Shown piece by piece: positions 10,633 to 22,300 of a stretch of 64,000 nt of DNA. How positions within the stretch are numbered: position 1 is the stretch's first letter; the number at the start of each line of letters is the position of its first letter. The stretch is from Theocolax elegans (lineage: Eukaryota > Arthropoda > Insecta > Hymenoptera > Cerocephalidae). The notes beneath the pieces are model-generated. The model saw nothing but the letters and a program-made list of their open reading frames with translations. It was not told the origin of the DNA and ran no database searches. The translations under genes were made by a program, and so were the position numbers. The stretch is taken from positions 6,463,943 to 6,527,942 of the forward strand of contig CM047431.1 of the NCBI GenBank assembly GCA_026168455.1. Direction: 5' to 3'.

Positions 10633-11345
10633 TATGTATGATCAATATTTAATTATTTGGTTGATTTTTTTTGAATATATATACTACATATATTAAAATT
10701 TGTATAATATGTATTGTAGAAATATTTTATATACGCGTATACGTTCATTACTTTTTCAGTATTCAATTGTTTTGAGACGACTTTTTAATTTAAGGCTATT
10801 CTATTTATTCCGTTCGTCCAATAGGTGGCGTGAATAAAATTTTCTATTTTTCCAGTTCTTCTCGCAAATGCTCAAAAATGTGTATTATGCGAAAATGTAT
10901 CTTCCGTTCAGCGTATTTCAATGATAGCGATTGAAACAATATTTAAGTTAATGACTAATAAGTGTAATGAATAAATATATGCGAGTGAATAAAAATTGCG
11001 ATCAACTGCGTAACAATAGTATATAATTAAATCTCCAAATATTAAATGCCTCTGTAGTACTTAATTGACAAAAGGAATTACCCCAATATATACATTCTAT
11101 TTCGAATTAATTAGAAACAAAATATAATTCATTTTTACTTCCGTAAATTCGCATTTAAAAAATACCAGATTGAATAATAAAATTTGCTGACTTATATAAT
11201 AAAAATTACTATATTAAATATCAAAAATTATGATATTGGATATTAAAAGATAGTATATCTAAATTTTAATATATAACATAGCAAAAATTATTATATTGCT
11301 GAGATGTCACACTTTTCCTATACAATATAGTAATTTTTAATGTAG

Positions 11346-11789
11346 ATTATAATATTTTTCTCAGTGTATAAAAAGTGCTATTACCAAATTACCAATAACT
11401 CACAAATTAATAAGTACTGCTAAATAAATAAATAAATTATTAGCAAAGGATGTATACATATCACATGACAATAAAAAATCAATAATAATTTCTTTATGAA
11501 AATTGCTATTGCAATAATAATTAAACTCTATTTCATACAAAAGTAATTATTTTTATATTTTTATAGATAATTTCTATTTTTTTAATATTATCATTTTAAT
11601 TCATCGTATAATAATAATAATCATTAATTATTATACATACGATAATAAATCTATATGGGTACATTTTAATAAATAATAATTGAATGTAGTTAAATAATAA
11701 AATATTTTTTAGTTTAATTTAATATTATCTATTATAAAATGATTTTTCATCGAGCGATCGTGAGCGAGGGAGGATTTTAGCTAGGTCAT
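11346..11789. other. AT-rich spacer, no gene seen
   Basis: Very AT-rich, with short direct and inverted runs of attatt and aataat. No open frame or recognisable repeat family was found. Confidence 0.6.
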
Positions 11790-13115
11790 CCAGGTTATCG
11801 CGGCATCATGTACTTGATAGCTTATATAAAATTTAAAAAAAAATTAATTTCTTCCTGTAGATGATGTCCAGGTCCTTACTGTTACCTCCAGGTCGACGGT
11901 GCATCATCTACTGGAAGGCCTATTACGAAACCAAAAAAAAAAAATTTTCTTCCTGTGGAAGATGTCCAGGTCGGTAATGTTACCTCCAGGTCATCGGGGA
12001 AATATCTACTGAAAGACCTATTACGTAAAAATAAATTTCTTCCTGTAGATGATGTCCAGGTCCTTACTGTTACCTCCAGGTCGACGGTGCATCATCTACT
12101 GGAAGGCCTATTACGAAACCAAAAAAAAAAATTTTTCTTCCTGTAGAAGATGGCCAGGTCGGTAATGTTACCTCCAGGTCATCGGGGAAATATCTACTGA
12201 AAGACCTATTACGTAAAAAAAAAAAATTTTTTCTTTTTGTAGAAGATGTCTAGGTCCCTACTGTTACCCATAGGTCGACGGGGCATCATCTACTGGAAGG
12301 CATATGCCGAAACCAAAAAAAAAAAAATTTCTTCCTGTGGAAGATGTCCAGGTCGGTAATGTTACCTCCAGGTCATCGGGGAAATATCTACTGAAAGACC
12401 TATTACGTAAAAATAAATTTCTTCCTGTAGATGATGTCCAGGTCCTTACGGTTACCTCCAGGTCGACGGTGCATCATCTACTGGAAGGCCTATTACGAGA
12501 CCAAAAAAAAAAATTTTTCTTCCTGTAGAAGATGGCCAGGTCGGTAATGTTACCTCCAGGTCATCGAGGAAATATCTACTGAAAGACCTATTACGTAAAA
12601 AAAAAAATTTTTTTCTTTTTGTAGAAGATGTCTAGGTCCCTACTGTTACCCATAGGTCGACGGGGCATCATCTACTGGAAGGCATATTACGAAACTAAAA
12701 AAAAAAATTTTTCTTCCTGTAGAAGATGTCCAGGTCGATAATGCCACCTCCAGGTCATCGGGGAAATTTCTACTAAAAGACCTATTACGTAAAAAAAAAA
12801 AATTTTTCTTCCTGTAGAAGATGTTTAGGTCCCTACTGTTACCCATAGGTCGACGGGGCATCATCTACTGGAAGGCCTATTACGAAACCAAAAAAAAAAA
12901 TTTTCTTCCTGTAGAAGATGGCCAGGTCGGTAATGTTACCTCCAGGTCATCGGGGAAATATCTACTGAAAGACCTATTACATAAAAAAAAAAAAAAAAAA
13001 TTTTGTTCCTGTAGAAGATGGCTAGGTCCCTACTGTTACCCATAGGTCGACGGGGCATCATCTACTGGAACCCATATTTCGAAATTAAAAAAAAAATATT
13101 CCCTTATATATTAAA
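11790..13115 (+). repeat. Minisatellite array 2, alternating 90- and 98-bp units
   Basis: About fourteen units of the 9660 family. Two sequence types alternate: one with gtccttactgttacctcc and a gcatcatctactggaagg block, the other with gtcggtaatgttacctcc and an aaatatctactgaaagac block. Repeat starts at 11949, 12039, 12137, 12233, 12330, 12420 and 12519 show the alternation, so the real period is a dimer of about 190 bp. Short open frames here are repeat artefacts. Confidence 0.88.
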
Positions 13116-13159
13116 TATTCCCATATATTTGTTGATGATGTCCAGTCCTTAATGTTATC

Positions 13160-13556
13160 TTCAGTTATAACTAATCGACTATAAAAAAGTAAAAAAAGTA
13201 CATAAAAAAGTAATTAAACACCCATAAAAAAGTTAAACACTATTTCTAACTAATCCGTGTGGTTCCGCGATCAATTTCATTAAAAAAAATTCATTTTTTC
13301 GAAAGTCCGAGAGAGATGTAAGAGTTAAAAAATAAAAAGCCGCCTGCACGGATGTACGCTCAGACTTAAACTTTACAACCAATAAAAAATTAATTAAATA
13401 CCTATAAAAAAAGTCAAACACTATGTCTAATTATTCCTTTGGGTGCCGCGATCATATTGAATTAAATAAAAATAAATTTTACAAATTATTTAAAAAAGTA
13501 TAACATAATTTATACTTAAATCGTCATTTTGACAGTATAAAATTTTAATATAATGT
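13160..13556. repeat. Second copy of the array-flanking block, ending in (GTGGAT)n
   Basis: Matches 10233-10632, with the same accgcgatc and ctttgggtgccgcgatc landmarks. The homology ends at aatataatgtggat, where the unit GTGGAT is repeated about four times (13555-13578). No inverted-repeat arm follows, so only the interior of the element was duplicated here. Confidence 0.75.
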
Positions 13557-14494
13557 GGATGTGGATGTGGATGTGGATATTATTTATCGACACATATACA
13601 AGGCTAACAGACGCGGTAACGATAAGCAGAATTTATTTATTACAAGAGAAAATGCGGGAGTTTTCAAGAATCAGAGACGCATATATTACTTCAGCAACTT
13701 CATATTCGTCAGGTGCCGAAGTTACAGAAAAAGGAGGGGACGAAAACGCATTTACAGAAAACACTAAATACTGTATCAATTGTTGCGCAAATAAGACATC
13801 AGTCACGAGAATAATTAATAATAAATAATAATTAATAATAAATAATAATAAAGCCGAGTTCGCGCCTACAGAATCAATAATTTATAAAGATCATATAATT
13901 ATGCAAATAACGATGCCAGTGATAGAAAAGGAAACGCATACCTTGTACCAAATGCTTCCAGTGAAAGTTTTTCCAATTATTATATATTTTCAAATTACAT
14001 ATGCGTAAGGGAAAACAATGTATATCTATAACAAGAATGTGAAAGCAAATTATTACTAGAACTAGATTATGCACCTTTTAGTTCATGCAAAATTAATTAT
14101 ATGCAAGGCAAGAACACGTATTATTTACCACCAATGCAGTTGATCGGAGCAGGAAAAAACTTTTCGAGTGATTCAAAACCGGATAAAACTATTAATATTA
14201 AAATTTAAAACCAAGTAACTGACGCTTACTTACACGGATTAGTAATTACACTTGTACTTTTTGCTGGATGCTTAGTACTGTCGATATATTTTCCAAAAAT
14301 GTGTTAAGAAACCAAGAAAAGACTAAGTAGAATACGCTCCAATGCGACTGGTTGATCCAATAATACAAAGGAATTTTTCACCTCGAGAGCACGTATATGC
14401 AATTCCGAAATCACCACCCAAGACGTATGAACCAGAATTACCTCCGCACACGCCAGTTTTATCCGAGAAAAATGAACCAAGCAACAATGTTTAA
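13557..14494 (+). pseudogene. Decayed envelope-glycoprotein-like C-terminal region
   Basis: Two or three frames with several stops carry protein-like sequence. A short conserved-looking segment at 13890-13980 is followed by a Cys-containing block near 14070-14160. One clear hydrophobic span follows (GLVITLVLFAGCLVLSIYF, about 14236-14292), and then a proline-rich hydrophilic tail ending at a TAA near 14493. The order ectodomain, membrane anchor, cytoplasmic tail is that of insect errantivirus-type or other viral envelope proteins, but I cannot name the family. Stops and frame changes mean it is not functional. It could instead be an unrelated membrane protein remnant. Confidence 0.4.
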
Positions 14495-14799
14495 GGCAAT
14501 TAAAATTAGTTTATAATTAATAATTAATCACCATAATAAGAAACAATAATATCTAATGTAAACGGTATGCTTACTTACCATTTAAATATAAATGTTTGTT
14601 TACAAAAGAAATTATAACGACTTTTGAACTCGCGCAATAAATAAATATATGTATATGAATAATATATACAATATAAGAAATTCTGACAAAAAAATGTATC
14701 TTTCAATCCACCTACTTCCTTTTTTTTATCCAATTCAGGGTTTTTCAGCGTCATAATTAAGTCACGGGGGCGGAGGAAACATAAAATTCAACAGTACCA

Positions 14800-14815
14800 A
14801 CCTATAAATAAGGGG
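14800..14815 (+). promoter_or_regulatory. TATA box candidate
   Basis: cctataaataagg at 14800-14812 is a strong TATA match. It lies about 70 bp upstream of the ORF at 14893 and 45 bp after a purine-rich gggggcggaggaaac run that could be a polypurine tract. It may drive an LTR or the small ORF. Confidence 0.45.
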
Positions 14816-14892
14816 AGTTTATGCTTGACAGTGTATTCTTATTTCTAACAGCAACACAGCCACACATCTAAATGTGCAACGACTACTGAGAA

Positions 14893-15402
14893 ATGCATGT
14901 AGAACTCGAGCAGTCAGAGAGATGGATAGTGGAACAACAAGTATTAAAAAGAACAACGGTCCTGTACGATCTTCTAAGGAAATACTTGTGTCTATGGGAG
15001 TACCTAATAAGAGGCGGACAAGTACGTCGAACAATACGTACCCGGATAGAAATAGCCGGATACCACTATCCAGCAGAAACTCCAGACGAGAGAATAATCG
15101 ACCAATGATGGAGTTCGCAACACACACGAGAGAGGATCTACAATGATTTAGATTTAGACACAGTGCGGTACTACCAGCAGAAATACCGCAGATTTGTGGA
15201 GAATGTAATAGACTGGTTACTAAAGCCAGGAAAAGCAAATCGTTGGTATAACAATTTGAATCTAGAGGGATTATTTCTACAGCAGCATGGAAGAAGTTAC
15301 CAGGGATTAAATTGCTGGTGCACGTGGGAATATGGAGATTTGTCACTCCATGTCGCAACCTATGCAAGGAGGAAGTGTACAAACTCCTTAGAAGAAAAAT
15401 AA
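14893..15402 (+). pseudogene. Small ORF of unknown function, one in-frame stop
   Basis: A plus-strand frame opens at ATG 14893, hits one TGA at 15106, then stays open in the same frame to TAA at 15402 (about 170 residues in all). The composition is protein-like: charged, rich in Trp and Tyr, with blocks such as RERIYNDLDLDTVRYY and WYNNLNLEGLFLQQHG. An AATAAA polyadenylation-type signal lies near 15586. It sits downstream of the envelope-like remnant, so it may be an accessory gene of the same element. I recognise no family. The overlapping minus-strand frame at 14819-15382 looks like its shadow. Confidence 0.45.
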
Positions 15403-15582
15403 GGGCAGCCGGACAACAATACTAACAAAAATGGATGACTCATTCCTTTTTAGCCTTTCCTCCCACAAGTGTTTTTTTAAGTTTCCTAGAATAAGCGCAT
15501 ACCAGAAGTTGGAACTCTTACACCTTAGTATTTCCCTTAGTAATATAAATCTTGTCTGTAAAAATGACCTGTAAACTCAACG

Positions 15583-15592
15583 CGAAATAAAG
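15583..15592 (+). terminator. Polyadenylation signal candidate
   Basis: gaaataaagc contains AATAAA about 180 bp after the stop of the small ORF, followed by a T-rich stretch. It could serve that ORF or be the R region of a decayed LTR. Confidence 0.4.
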
Positions 15593-15602
15593 CAAGAGAA
15601 TC

Positions 15603-16412
15603 GAAAGTTATTTGCTGAGTCTCATTAAATCATTGGATACCTGTCATTTTCCTATCCCTTTAAATTCCGACCAGTCTATACCACATTTCTATTATAGGAG
15701 AGCCGCTGCGCCTAAGTTCAAGGATAACGAAACCTCTGTTTTATTTTAAATTCATACCTTTTATTTTTCTACGTTACGTCTACCCTAGGACGTAACAATA
15801 GAATCGTTTTCTGTGCAGTAGAAATGGAAAAAAAACTGCGTAAAAGCTGTGTGACAACGAAAGCGTAAACTAGAATAAGTAGAGTTATACCAGATAGATG
15901 CAATAAAAATTCAATTCAAAACCATAGAGAATTTTAATGTAGGTTATTGGGTTATTGGTTCACGGCATACGAAAGTTCGACGATGTAGCAACTATTATTT
16001 AATCGGATTCTCCTATAAAAGTAAACTTCACTCTACAGAATAAGTCGAAAAACAAAAGGTTAAGAAGTGTCCATCAGGATCAACGTCTACAAGATTTATC
16101 TAATAATCACTTTGCATTACAATGTACTATTAAATATAACTGCTTGTTTTATAATTGTACATTTAATAATTGCTCATTCATATTAACATCTTCTAATAAT
16201 AATTATTAATAAGATGTTTTGCGTATTCTTTTATTTGAATAGTTTATTAATTCAAGCTGTAATGATGTTGACTGTAATGATATGTCAATCAGGCTACAAA
16301 TGGAAACGTACTTTCGGAAACCAAGAACAAAAAAATACTTTATAAAACGCAAAGCGTAAATTGAATTCGAGGAAATGGAGTAACTTTTCAACTTTTCTCT
16401 TTTATGCTGTAA
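15603..16412. other. No gene or repeat recognised
   Basis: Moderately AT-rich unique sequence. No frame longer than about 80 residues looks coding and no repeat shared with the rest of the window was found. Confidence 0.6.
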
Positions 16413-16450
16413 TACAGGGTGATCCAGAAACATAGGTAACATATATATAT

Positions 16451-17446
16451 GGGGTATTCCACGTGAAGTGGTCCTATCAAAATTTTAAAATGCACCAAAT
16501 TTTGGGTACACTTTGCAAATGTTTTTCAGAATACAGAAAAAAATTTTTAGGTACTGGAATCTATTTGCTCAAAAGTTATTCTAACCTCAAAAAGTGAATT
16601 TTTCCATATTTTTTTCAACACCAGCTGGGTTTACCGCTATATAACTCAAAATCTATCAACTTTTACTATAGAACATTATATGTAACATTCGTTGCTAATT
16701 ATATCTAGAATTTATTCTTCTGGGTTAGAATTTCTAATCTCAAGGTCAATGTTACATAAACTACATGTGAATATTCAACTTGAAAAAAGTGCAAGTGCGC
16801 CACCTTTGATTTTTTCATCCAAAAGTCTGAAAGAAAGCTTGGAGCAATACCTTTCAAATGGTCTGTAGCATTTTTATGGCCTCCAATTCTGTAAAAAGTT
16901 ATGACAATTTAAAGAAAGACAAAAAATTCACAAAAATTAACATGGTAATTCCCATTTAAATTTTTTAAAAAATTTCGTGTTTCTTCAAATTGTCATAACT
17001 TTTTACAGAATTGGAGGCCATAAAAACGCTACAGACCATTTGAAAGGTATTGCTCCAAGCTTTCTTTCAGACTTTTGGATGAAAAAATCAAAGGTGGCGC
17101 ACTTGCACTTTTTTCAAGTTGAATATTCACATGTAGTTTATGTAACATTGACCTTGAGATTAGAAATTCTAACCCAGAAGAATAAATTCTAGATATAATT
17201 AGCAACGAATGTTACATATAATGTTCTATAGTAAAAGTTGATAGATTTTGAGTTATATAGCGGTAAACCCAGCTGGTGTTAAAAAAAATATGGAAAAATT
17301 CACTTTTTGAGGTTAGAATAACTTTTGAGCAAATAGATTCCAGTACCTAAAAATTTTTTTCTGTATTCTGAACAACATTTGCAAAGTGTACCCAAAATTT
17401 GGTGCATTTTAAAATTTTGATCGGACCACTTCACGTGGAATACCCC
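16451..17446. mobile_element. Palindromic MITE, about 1 kb, ends GGGGTATTCCACGTGAAG
   Basis: The two halves are near-perfect reverse complements around a centre near 16949, with arms of about 490 bp and hardly any loop. It is inserted in an (AT)n run. Partial relatives occur at 50493-50930 and 62154-62358. It encodes nothing convincing; the frame at 16977-17192 is a shadow of the palindrome. Confidence 0.9.
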
Positions 17447-17460
17447 ATATATATATATTC

Positions 17461-17908
17461 TTTTTTTTTTTTTTTATTCTTGATTTTGTGCCCTCTTTTT
17501 TCCTGGCACTTCCTACCGTTTATCCCCTGGGGGACTTTAACGGTGTCCACCTACCACCTATGTGTGGGTGCTTTTATCCCTCTCTTAAAAACCCCACCAT
17601 CTCGCATTCGCCCGGGGTTATGCCCGTGGATGAGGGAAACCTGTGAAGCAGGGAAAACCTCACCCGAGATGGCCGGTGTATTCGAAACATTCTTTTTGGG
17701 TGTCAAAGTCACATTGCGTAGGCCTTGACACCGAAACCGAATGTTTCACACCTCCCGCTCACGTTGTGAAGTGTGAAAAAACACCTAACCCGCCACGAAA
17801 GCCAAGCGACCGAGAACGTCACCCATCCACTTGGGTACCGCGCTCAATACTGCTTAACTTCCGTGACCGGCCGAGGTGCGTCTCCGCCACTCCGCCACCG
17901 CGTCGGTC
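17461..17908 (-). mobile_element. 5S-rRNA-derived SINE (SINE3 type), minus strand
   Basis: Read on the minus strand, the head contains a 5S rRNA-like block: gttaagcag, then gcgcggtta-type sequence interrupted in this copy. The homologous plus-strand copy at 55680-56117 shows it most clearly. The body and poly(A) tail (T-run at 17461-17475 on the plus strand) are shared by the two copies over their whole length. Flanking atatatatattc on both sides may be the target duplication, but lies in a simple AT repeat. Transcription would use RNA polymerase III through the 5S-type internal promoter. Confidence 0.8.
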
Positions 17909-19310
17909 ATATATATATATATATTCCGATTCAGAAAATTAATTCAAGTATAACCCCGTCGGAATTTTTAAAAAATATTAATTAAACGAGGCGTAATTAA
18001 TTTTTGAAATGGGCCAATCAGAGGCCGGATTAGGGAAGAAAGGTGAGCGGCGTTGCCGCGCGAGACTAATGCAACAGGTCAACGAGCGAAACGGCCGAGG
18101 CGCCTGAACATAGCTAATGCGTATAGCAGAAGCGAAGATCGCGAAAGCGAATGAATCGCAAAATATATTTTACGAGATTGTATGAATAAAATGTACAATC
18201 AAGAAAATGATTTTTATTTAAGTTTGAATTAGACCGCATACTAATAAATTCATTACTACTATTATTAATTTACTTACTAAATCTATGATACGCGTGCGTT
18301 ATAAATATGAGATTATTACAGTTTTTAATCTCATCGTATTTACATTAATTTATTGAAACCTTTATGACGAATTTTAAGACAATAAAATTTTGAATTGAAT
18401 TAAGTTTTGTGTACAATATAGCCAATAAATACGTTTACCATAAAGATATATCGCTACATATTGGAAATATATTAATTAATTTTGCAAGTATATTGGCAAT
18501 AATATTGCTAGGTAAAGAATTCCTAGTTCGTGTAAAATGAAATTTAGCTCAAGCCTCAATTCTCCGTTTAAAAAACATAATGCTACCGCGAGCGCTCTCC
18601 GATGTTCGCGCACATCAAATTTTGTGTTCGCGGAGTAAGCCCGCCGCGGGCGCTCTCCGACGTTCGCGCTCATCAAATTTTGTACTCGCGGAGTAAACCC
18701 GCCACGGACGCTCTCCGACGTCCGCACTGCAAGAGCAAACGTGCTCGAAAAAAGTTACTTCGTTAAAATTACAATTCATTGTGTTTCAGACTTAATAAAT
18801 ATTTTGAAAAACTCGTTCCAAATGTTTAGGATAATAATTGCAATAGTCTGGCTGTTGAATTGATTTGAGTGTTCAATATACAAAATGCCAATGAATAACT
18901 ACCATAAATTCGCAATATATTGGTAATATATTAGCAATAATATTGCTAGTAGGTTAATTCCGAGTCTGTGTAAAATAAAATCTAGCTGAACCCTTGATGA
19001 AGTTTTATAATAGTCTGGGAATCATCTAGCTATAGTATATCTATAATATGTTTACGTTTCCCAAATATTTTTAATCTGATTTTTTATAATATATTAGTAT
19101 ATGCTGAACAAATCGATATCATTAAAATTAATTGGAACATATCTTTACTAAAAATCGGTATTATGAGAAATCGTGGACTTATGTCACGCATCTTAGTAAT
19201 TATTCCGATGACCAAAGACAGACGTTCATTCACGTTTTCATTCTCTTGAGGTAATAAAAGATCGTCGATTCGTCGGTAGTATTGACAATTTGGAAGACAC
19301 GAAACATATT
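17909..19310. repeat. Left arm of the giant inverted-repeat element
   Basis: Reverse complement of 25900-27290, with a few per cent differences. It includes a GC-rich part (about 18030-18170), a 59-bp tandem repeat (18590-18727) and the segment 18932-19310 that is copied again at 23056-23450. Phrases such as ggcaataatattgc and ttggtaatatattagcaat near 18490 and 18915 resemble the satellite subunit. Confidence 0.88.
18590..18730. repeat. GC-rich 59-bp tandem repeat, about 2.3 copies
   Basis: Units contain gcgctctccgacgttcgcg, then catcaaattttgt and cgcggagtaa. The mirror copy is at 26478-26620. Both arms keep an 83-codon open frame through it (18476-18727 minus; 26481-26732 plus) that differs at only a few residues. 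This probably reflects arm identity rather than coding. Confidence 0.75.
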
Positions 19311-22300
19311 GGCGATATATTGATAATACTTTGGCAATATGTTGGCAACATATTGGCAATATATTGACAATACTTTGGCAACATATTGGCAATATATTGG
19401 CAATACTTTGGCAACATATTGGCAATTTATTGGCAACATATTGGCAACATATTGACAATACTTTGGCATCATATTGGCAATATATTGGCAACATTTTGGC
19501 AACATATTGGCAATATATTGACAATACTTGGCACATATTGGCAATATATTGACAATACTTTGGCACATATTGGCATATATTGACAATACTTGGCAACATA
19601 TTGGCAATATATTGACAATACTTTGGCAACATATTGGCAATATATTGGCAACATATTGGCAATATATTGGCAATATATTGGCAACATATTGGCAATATAT
19701 TGACAATACTTTGGCAACATATTGGCAATATATTGACAATACTTTGGCAACATATTGGCAATATATTGACAATACTTTGGCAACATATTGGCAATATATT
19801 GACAATACTTTGGCAACATATTGGCAATATATTGACAATACTTTGGCAACATATTGGCAATATATTGACAATACTTTGGCAACATATTGGCAATATATTG
19901 ACAATACTTTGGCAACATATTGGCAATATATTGACAATACTTTGGCAACATATTGGCAATATATTGACAATACTTTGGCAACATATTGGCAATATATTGA
20001 CAATACTTTGGCAACATATTGGCAATATATTGACAATACTTTGGCAACATATTGGCAATATATTGACAATACTTTGGCAACATATTGGCAATATATTGAC
20101 AATACTTTGGCAACATATTGGCAATATATTGACAATACTTTGGCAACATATTGGCAATATATTGACAATACTTTGGCAACATATTGGCAATATATTGACA
20201 ATACTTTGGCAACATATTGGCAATATATTGACAATACTTTGGCAACATATTGGCAATATATTGACAATACTTTGGCAACATATTGGCAATATATTGACAA
20301 TACTTTGGCAACATATTGGCAATATATTGACAATACTTTGGCAACATATTGGCAATATATTGACAATACTTTGGCAACATATTGGCAATATATTGACAAT
20401 ACTTTGGCAACATATTGGCAATATATTGACAATACTTTGGCAACATATTGGCAATATATTGACAATACTTTGGCAACATATTGGCAATATATTGACAATA
20501 CTTTGGCAACATATTGGCAATATATTGACAATACTTTGGCAACATATTGGCAATATATTGACAATACTTTGGCAACATATTGGCAATATATTGACAATAC
20601 TTTGGCAACATATTGGCAATATATTGACAATACTTTGGCAACATATTGGCAATATATTGACAATACTTTGGCAACATATTGGCAATATATTGACAATACT
20701 TTGGCAACATATTGGCAATATATTGACAATACTTTGGCAACATATTGGCAATATATTGACAATACTTTGGCAACATATTGGCAATATATTGGCAACATAT
20801 TGGCAATATATTGACAATACTTTGGCAACATATTGGCAATATATTGACAATACTTTGGCAACATATTGGCAATATATTGACAATACTTTGGCAACATATT
20901 GGCAATATATTGACAATACTTTGGCAACATATTGGCAATATATTGACAATACTTTGGCAACATATTGGCAATATATTGACAATACTTTGGCAACATATTG
21001 GCAATATATTGACAATACTTTGGCAACATATTGGCAATATATTGACAATACTTTGGCAACATATTGGCAATATATTGACAATACTTTGGCAACATATTGG
21101 CAATATATTGACAATACTTTGGCAACATATTGGCAATATATTGACAATACTTTGGCAACATATTGGCAATATATTGACAATACTTTGGCAACATATTGGC
21201 AATATATTGACAATACTTTGGCAACATATTGGCAATATATTGACAATACTTTGGCAACATATTGGCAATATATTGACAATACTTTGGCAACATATTGGCA
21301 ATATATTGACAATACTTTGGCAACATATTGGCAATATATTGACAATACTTTGGCAACATATTGGCAATATATTGACAATACTTTGGCAACATATTGGCAA
21401 TATATTGACAATACTTTGGCAACATATTGGCAATATATTGACAATACTTTGGCAACATATTGGCAATATATTGACAATACTTTGGCAACATATTGGCAAT
21501 ATATTGACAATACTTTGGCAACATATTGGCAATATATTGACAATACTTTGGCAACATATTGGCAATATATTGACAATACTTTGGCAACATATTGGCAATA
21601 TATTGACAATACTTTGGCAACATATTGGCAATATATTGACAATACTTTGGCAACATATTGGCAATATATTGACAATACTTTGGCAACATATTGGCAATAT
21701 ATTGACAATACTTTGGCAACATATTGGCAATATATTGACAATACTTTGGCAACATATTGGCAATATATTGACAATACTTTGGCAACATATTGGCAATATA
21801 TTGACAATACTTTGGCAACATATTGGCAATATATTGACAATACTTTGGCAACATATTGGCAATATATTGACAATACTTTGGCAACATATTGGCAATATAT
21901 TGACAATACTTTGGCAACATATTGGCAATATATTGACAATACTTTGGCAACATATTGGCAATATATTGACAATACTTTGGCAACATATTGGCAATATATT
22001 GACAATACTTTGGCAACATATTGGCAATATATTGACAATACTTTGGCAACATATTGGCAATATATTGACAATACTTTGGCAACATATTGGCAATATATTG
22101 ACAATACTTTGGCAACATATTGGCAATATATTGACAATACTTTGGCAACATATTGGCAATATATTGACAATACTTTGGCAACATATTGGCAATATATTGA
22201 CAATACTTTGGCAACATATTGGCAATATATTGACAATACTTTGGCAACATATTGGCAATATATTGACAATACTTTGGCAACATATTGGCAATATATTGAC

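Larger units (their letters stand above)
8588..11345. mobile_element. Long-inverted-repeat element with a minisatellite interior
   Basis: The left arm (about 8590-9457) is the reverse complement of the right arm (about 10633-11343), with the shared outer end attaaaaattactatattgta and the inner end near catacatat. The arms differ by scattered substitutions and a few indels. The interior (9458-10632) holds a short GC-rich block, an AT-rich spacer, the minisatellite array and a tail shared with 13160-13556. No transposase frame is visible, so it would be non-autonomous. The gypsy LTR abuts its left edge exactly. Confidence 0.8.

Noticed and set aside
13553..13828. 91-residue frame starting MWMWMWMW
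   Set aside because: The start is a GTGGAT microsatellite and two frames are open side by side; no coding evidence for the beginning.
14819..15382. 187-residue minus-strand frame
   Set aside because: The plus-strand frame over the same bases has a TATA box upstream, a polyadenylation signal downstream and a better composition; the minus frame looks like its shadow.
16977..17192. 71-codon frame in the MITE
   Set aside because: It lies in a palindrome whose two arms give mirrored frames; no domain and no independent support.
18476..18727. 83-residue frame conserved in both arms
   Set aside because: Conserved only because the arms are near identical; the translation crosses a GC-rich tandem repeat and has no recognised domain.
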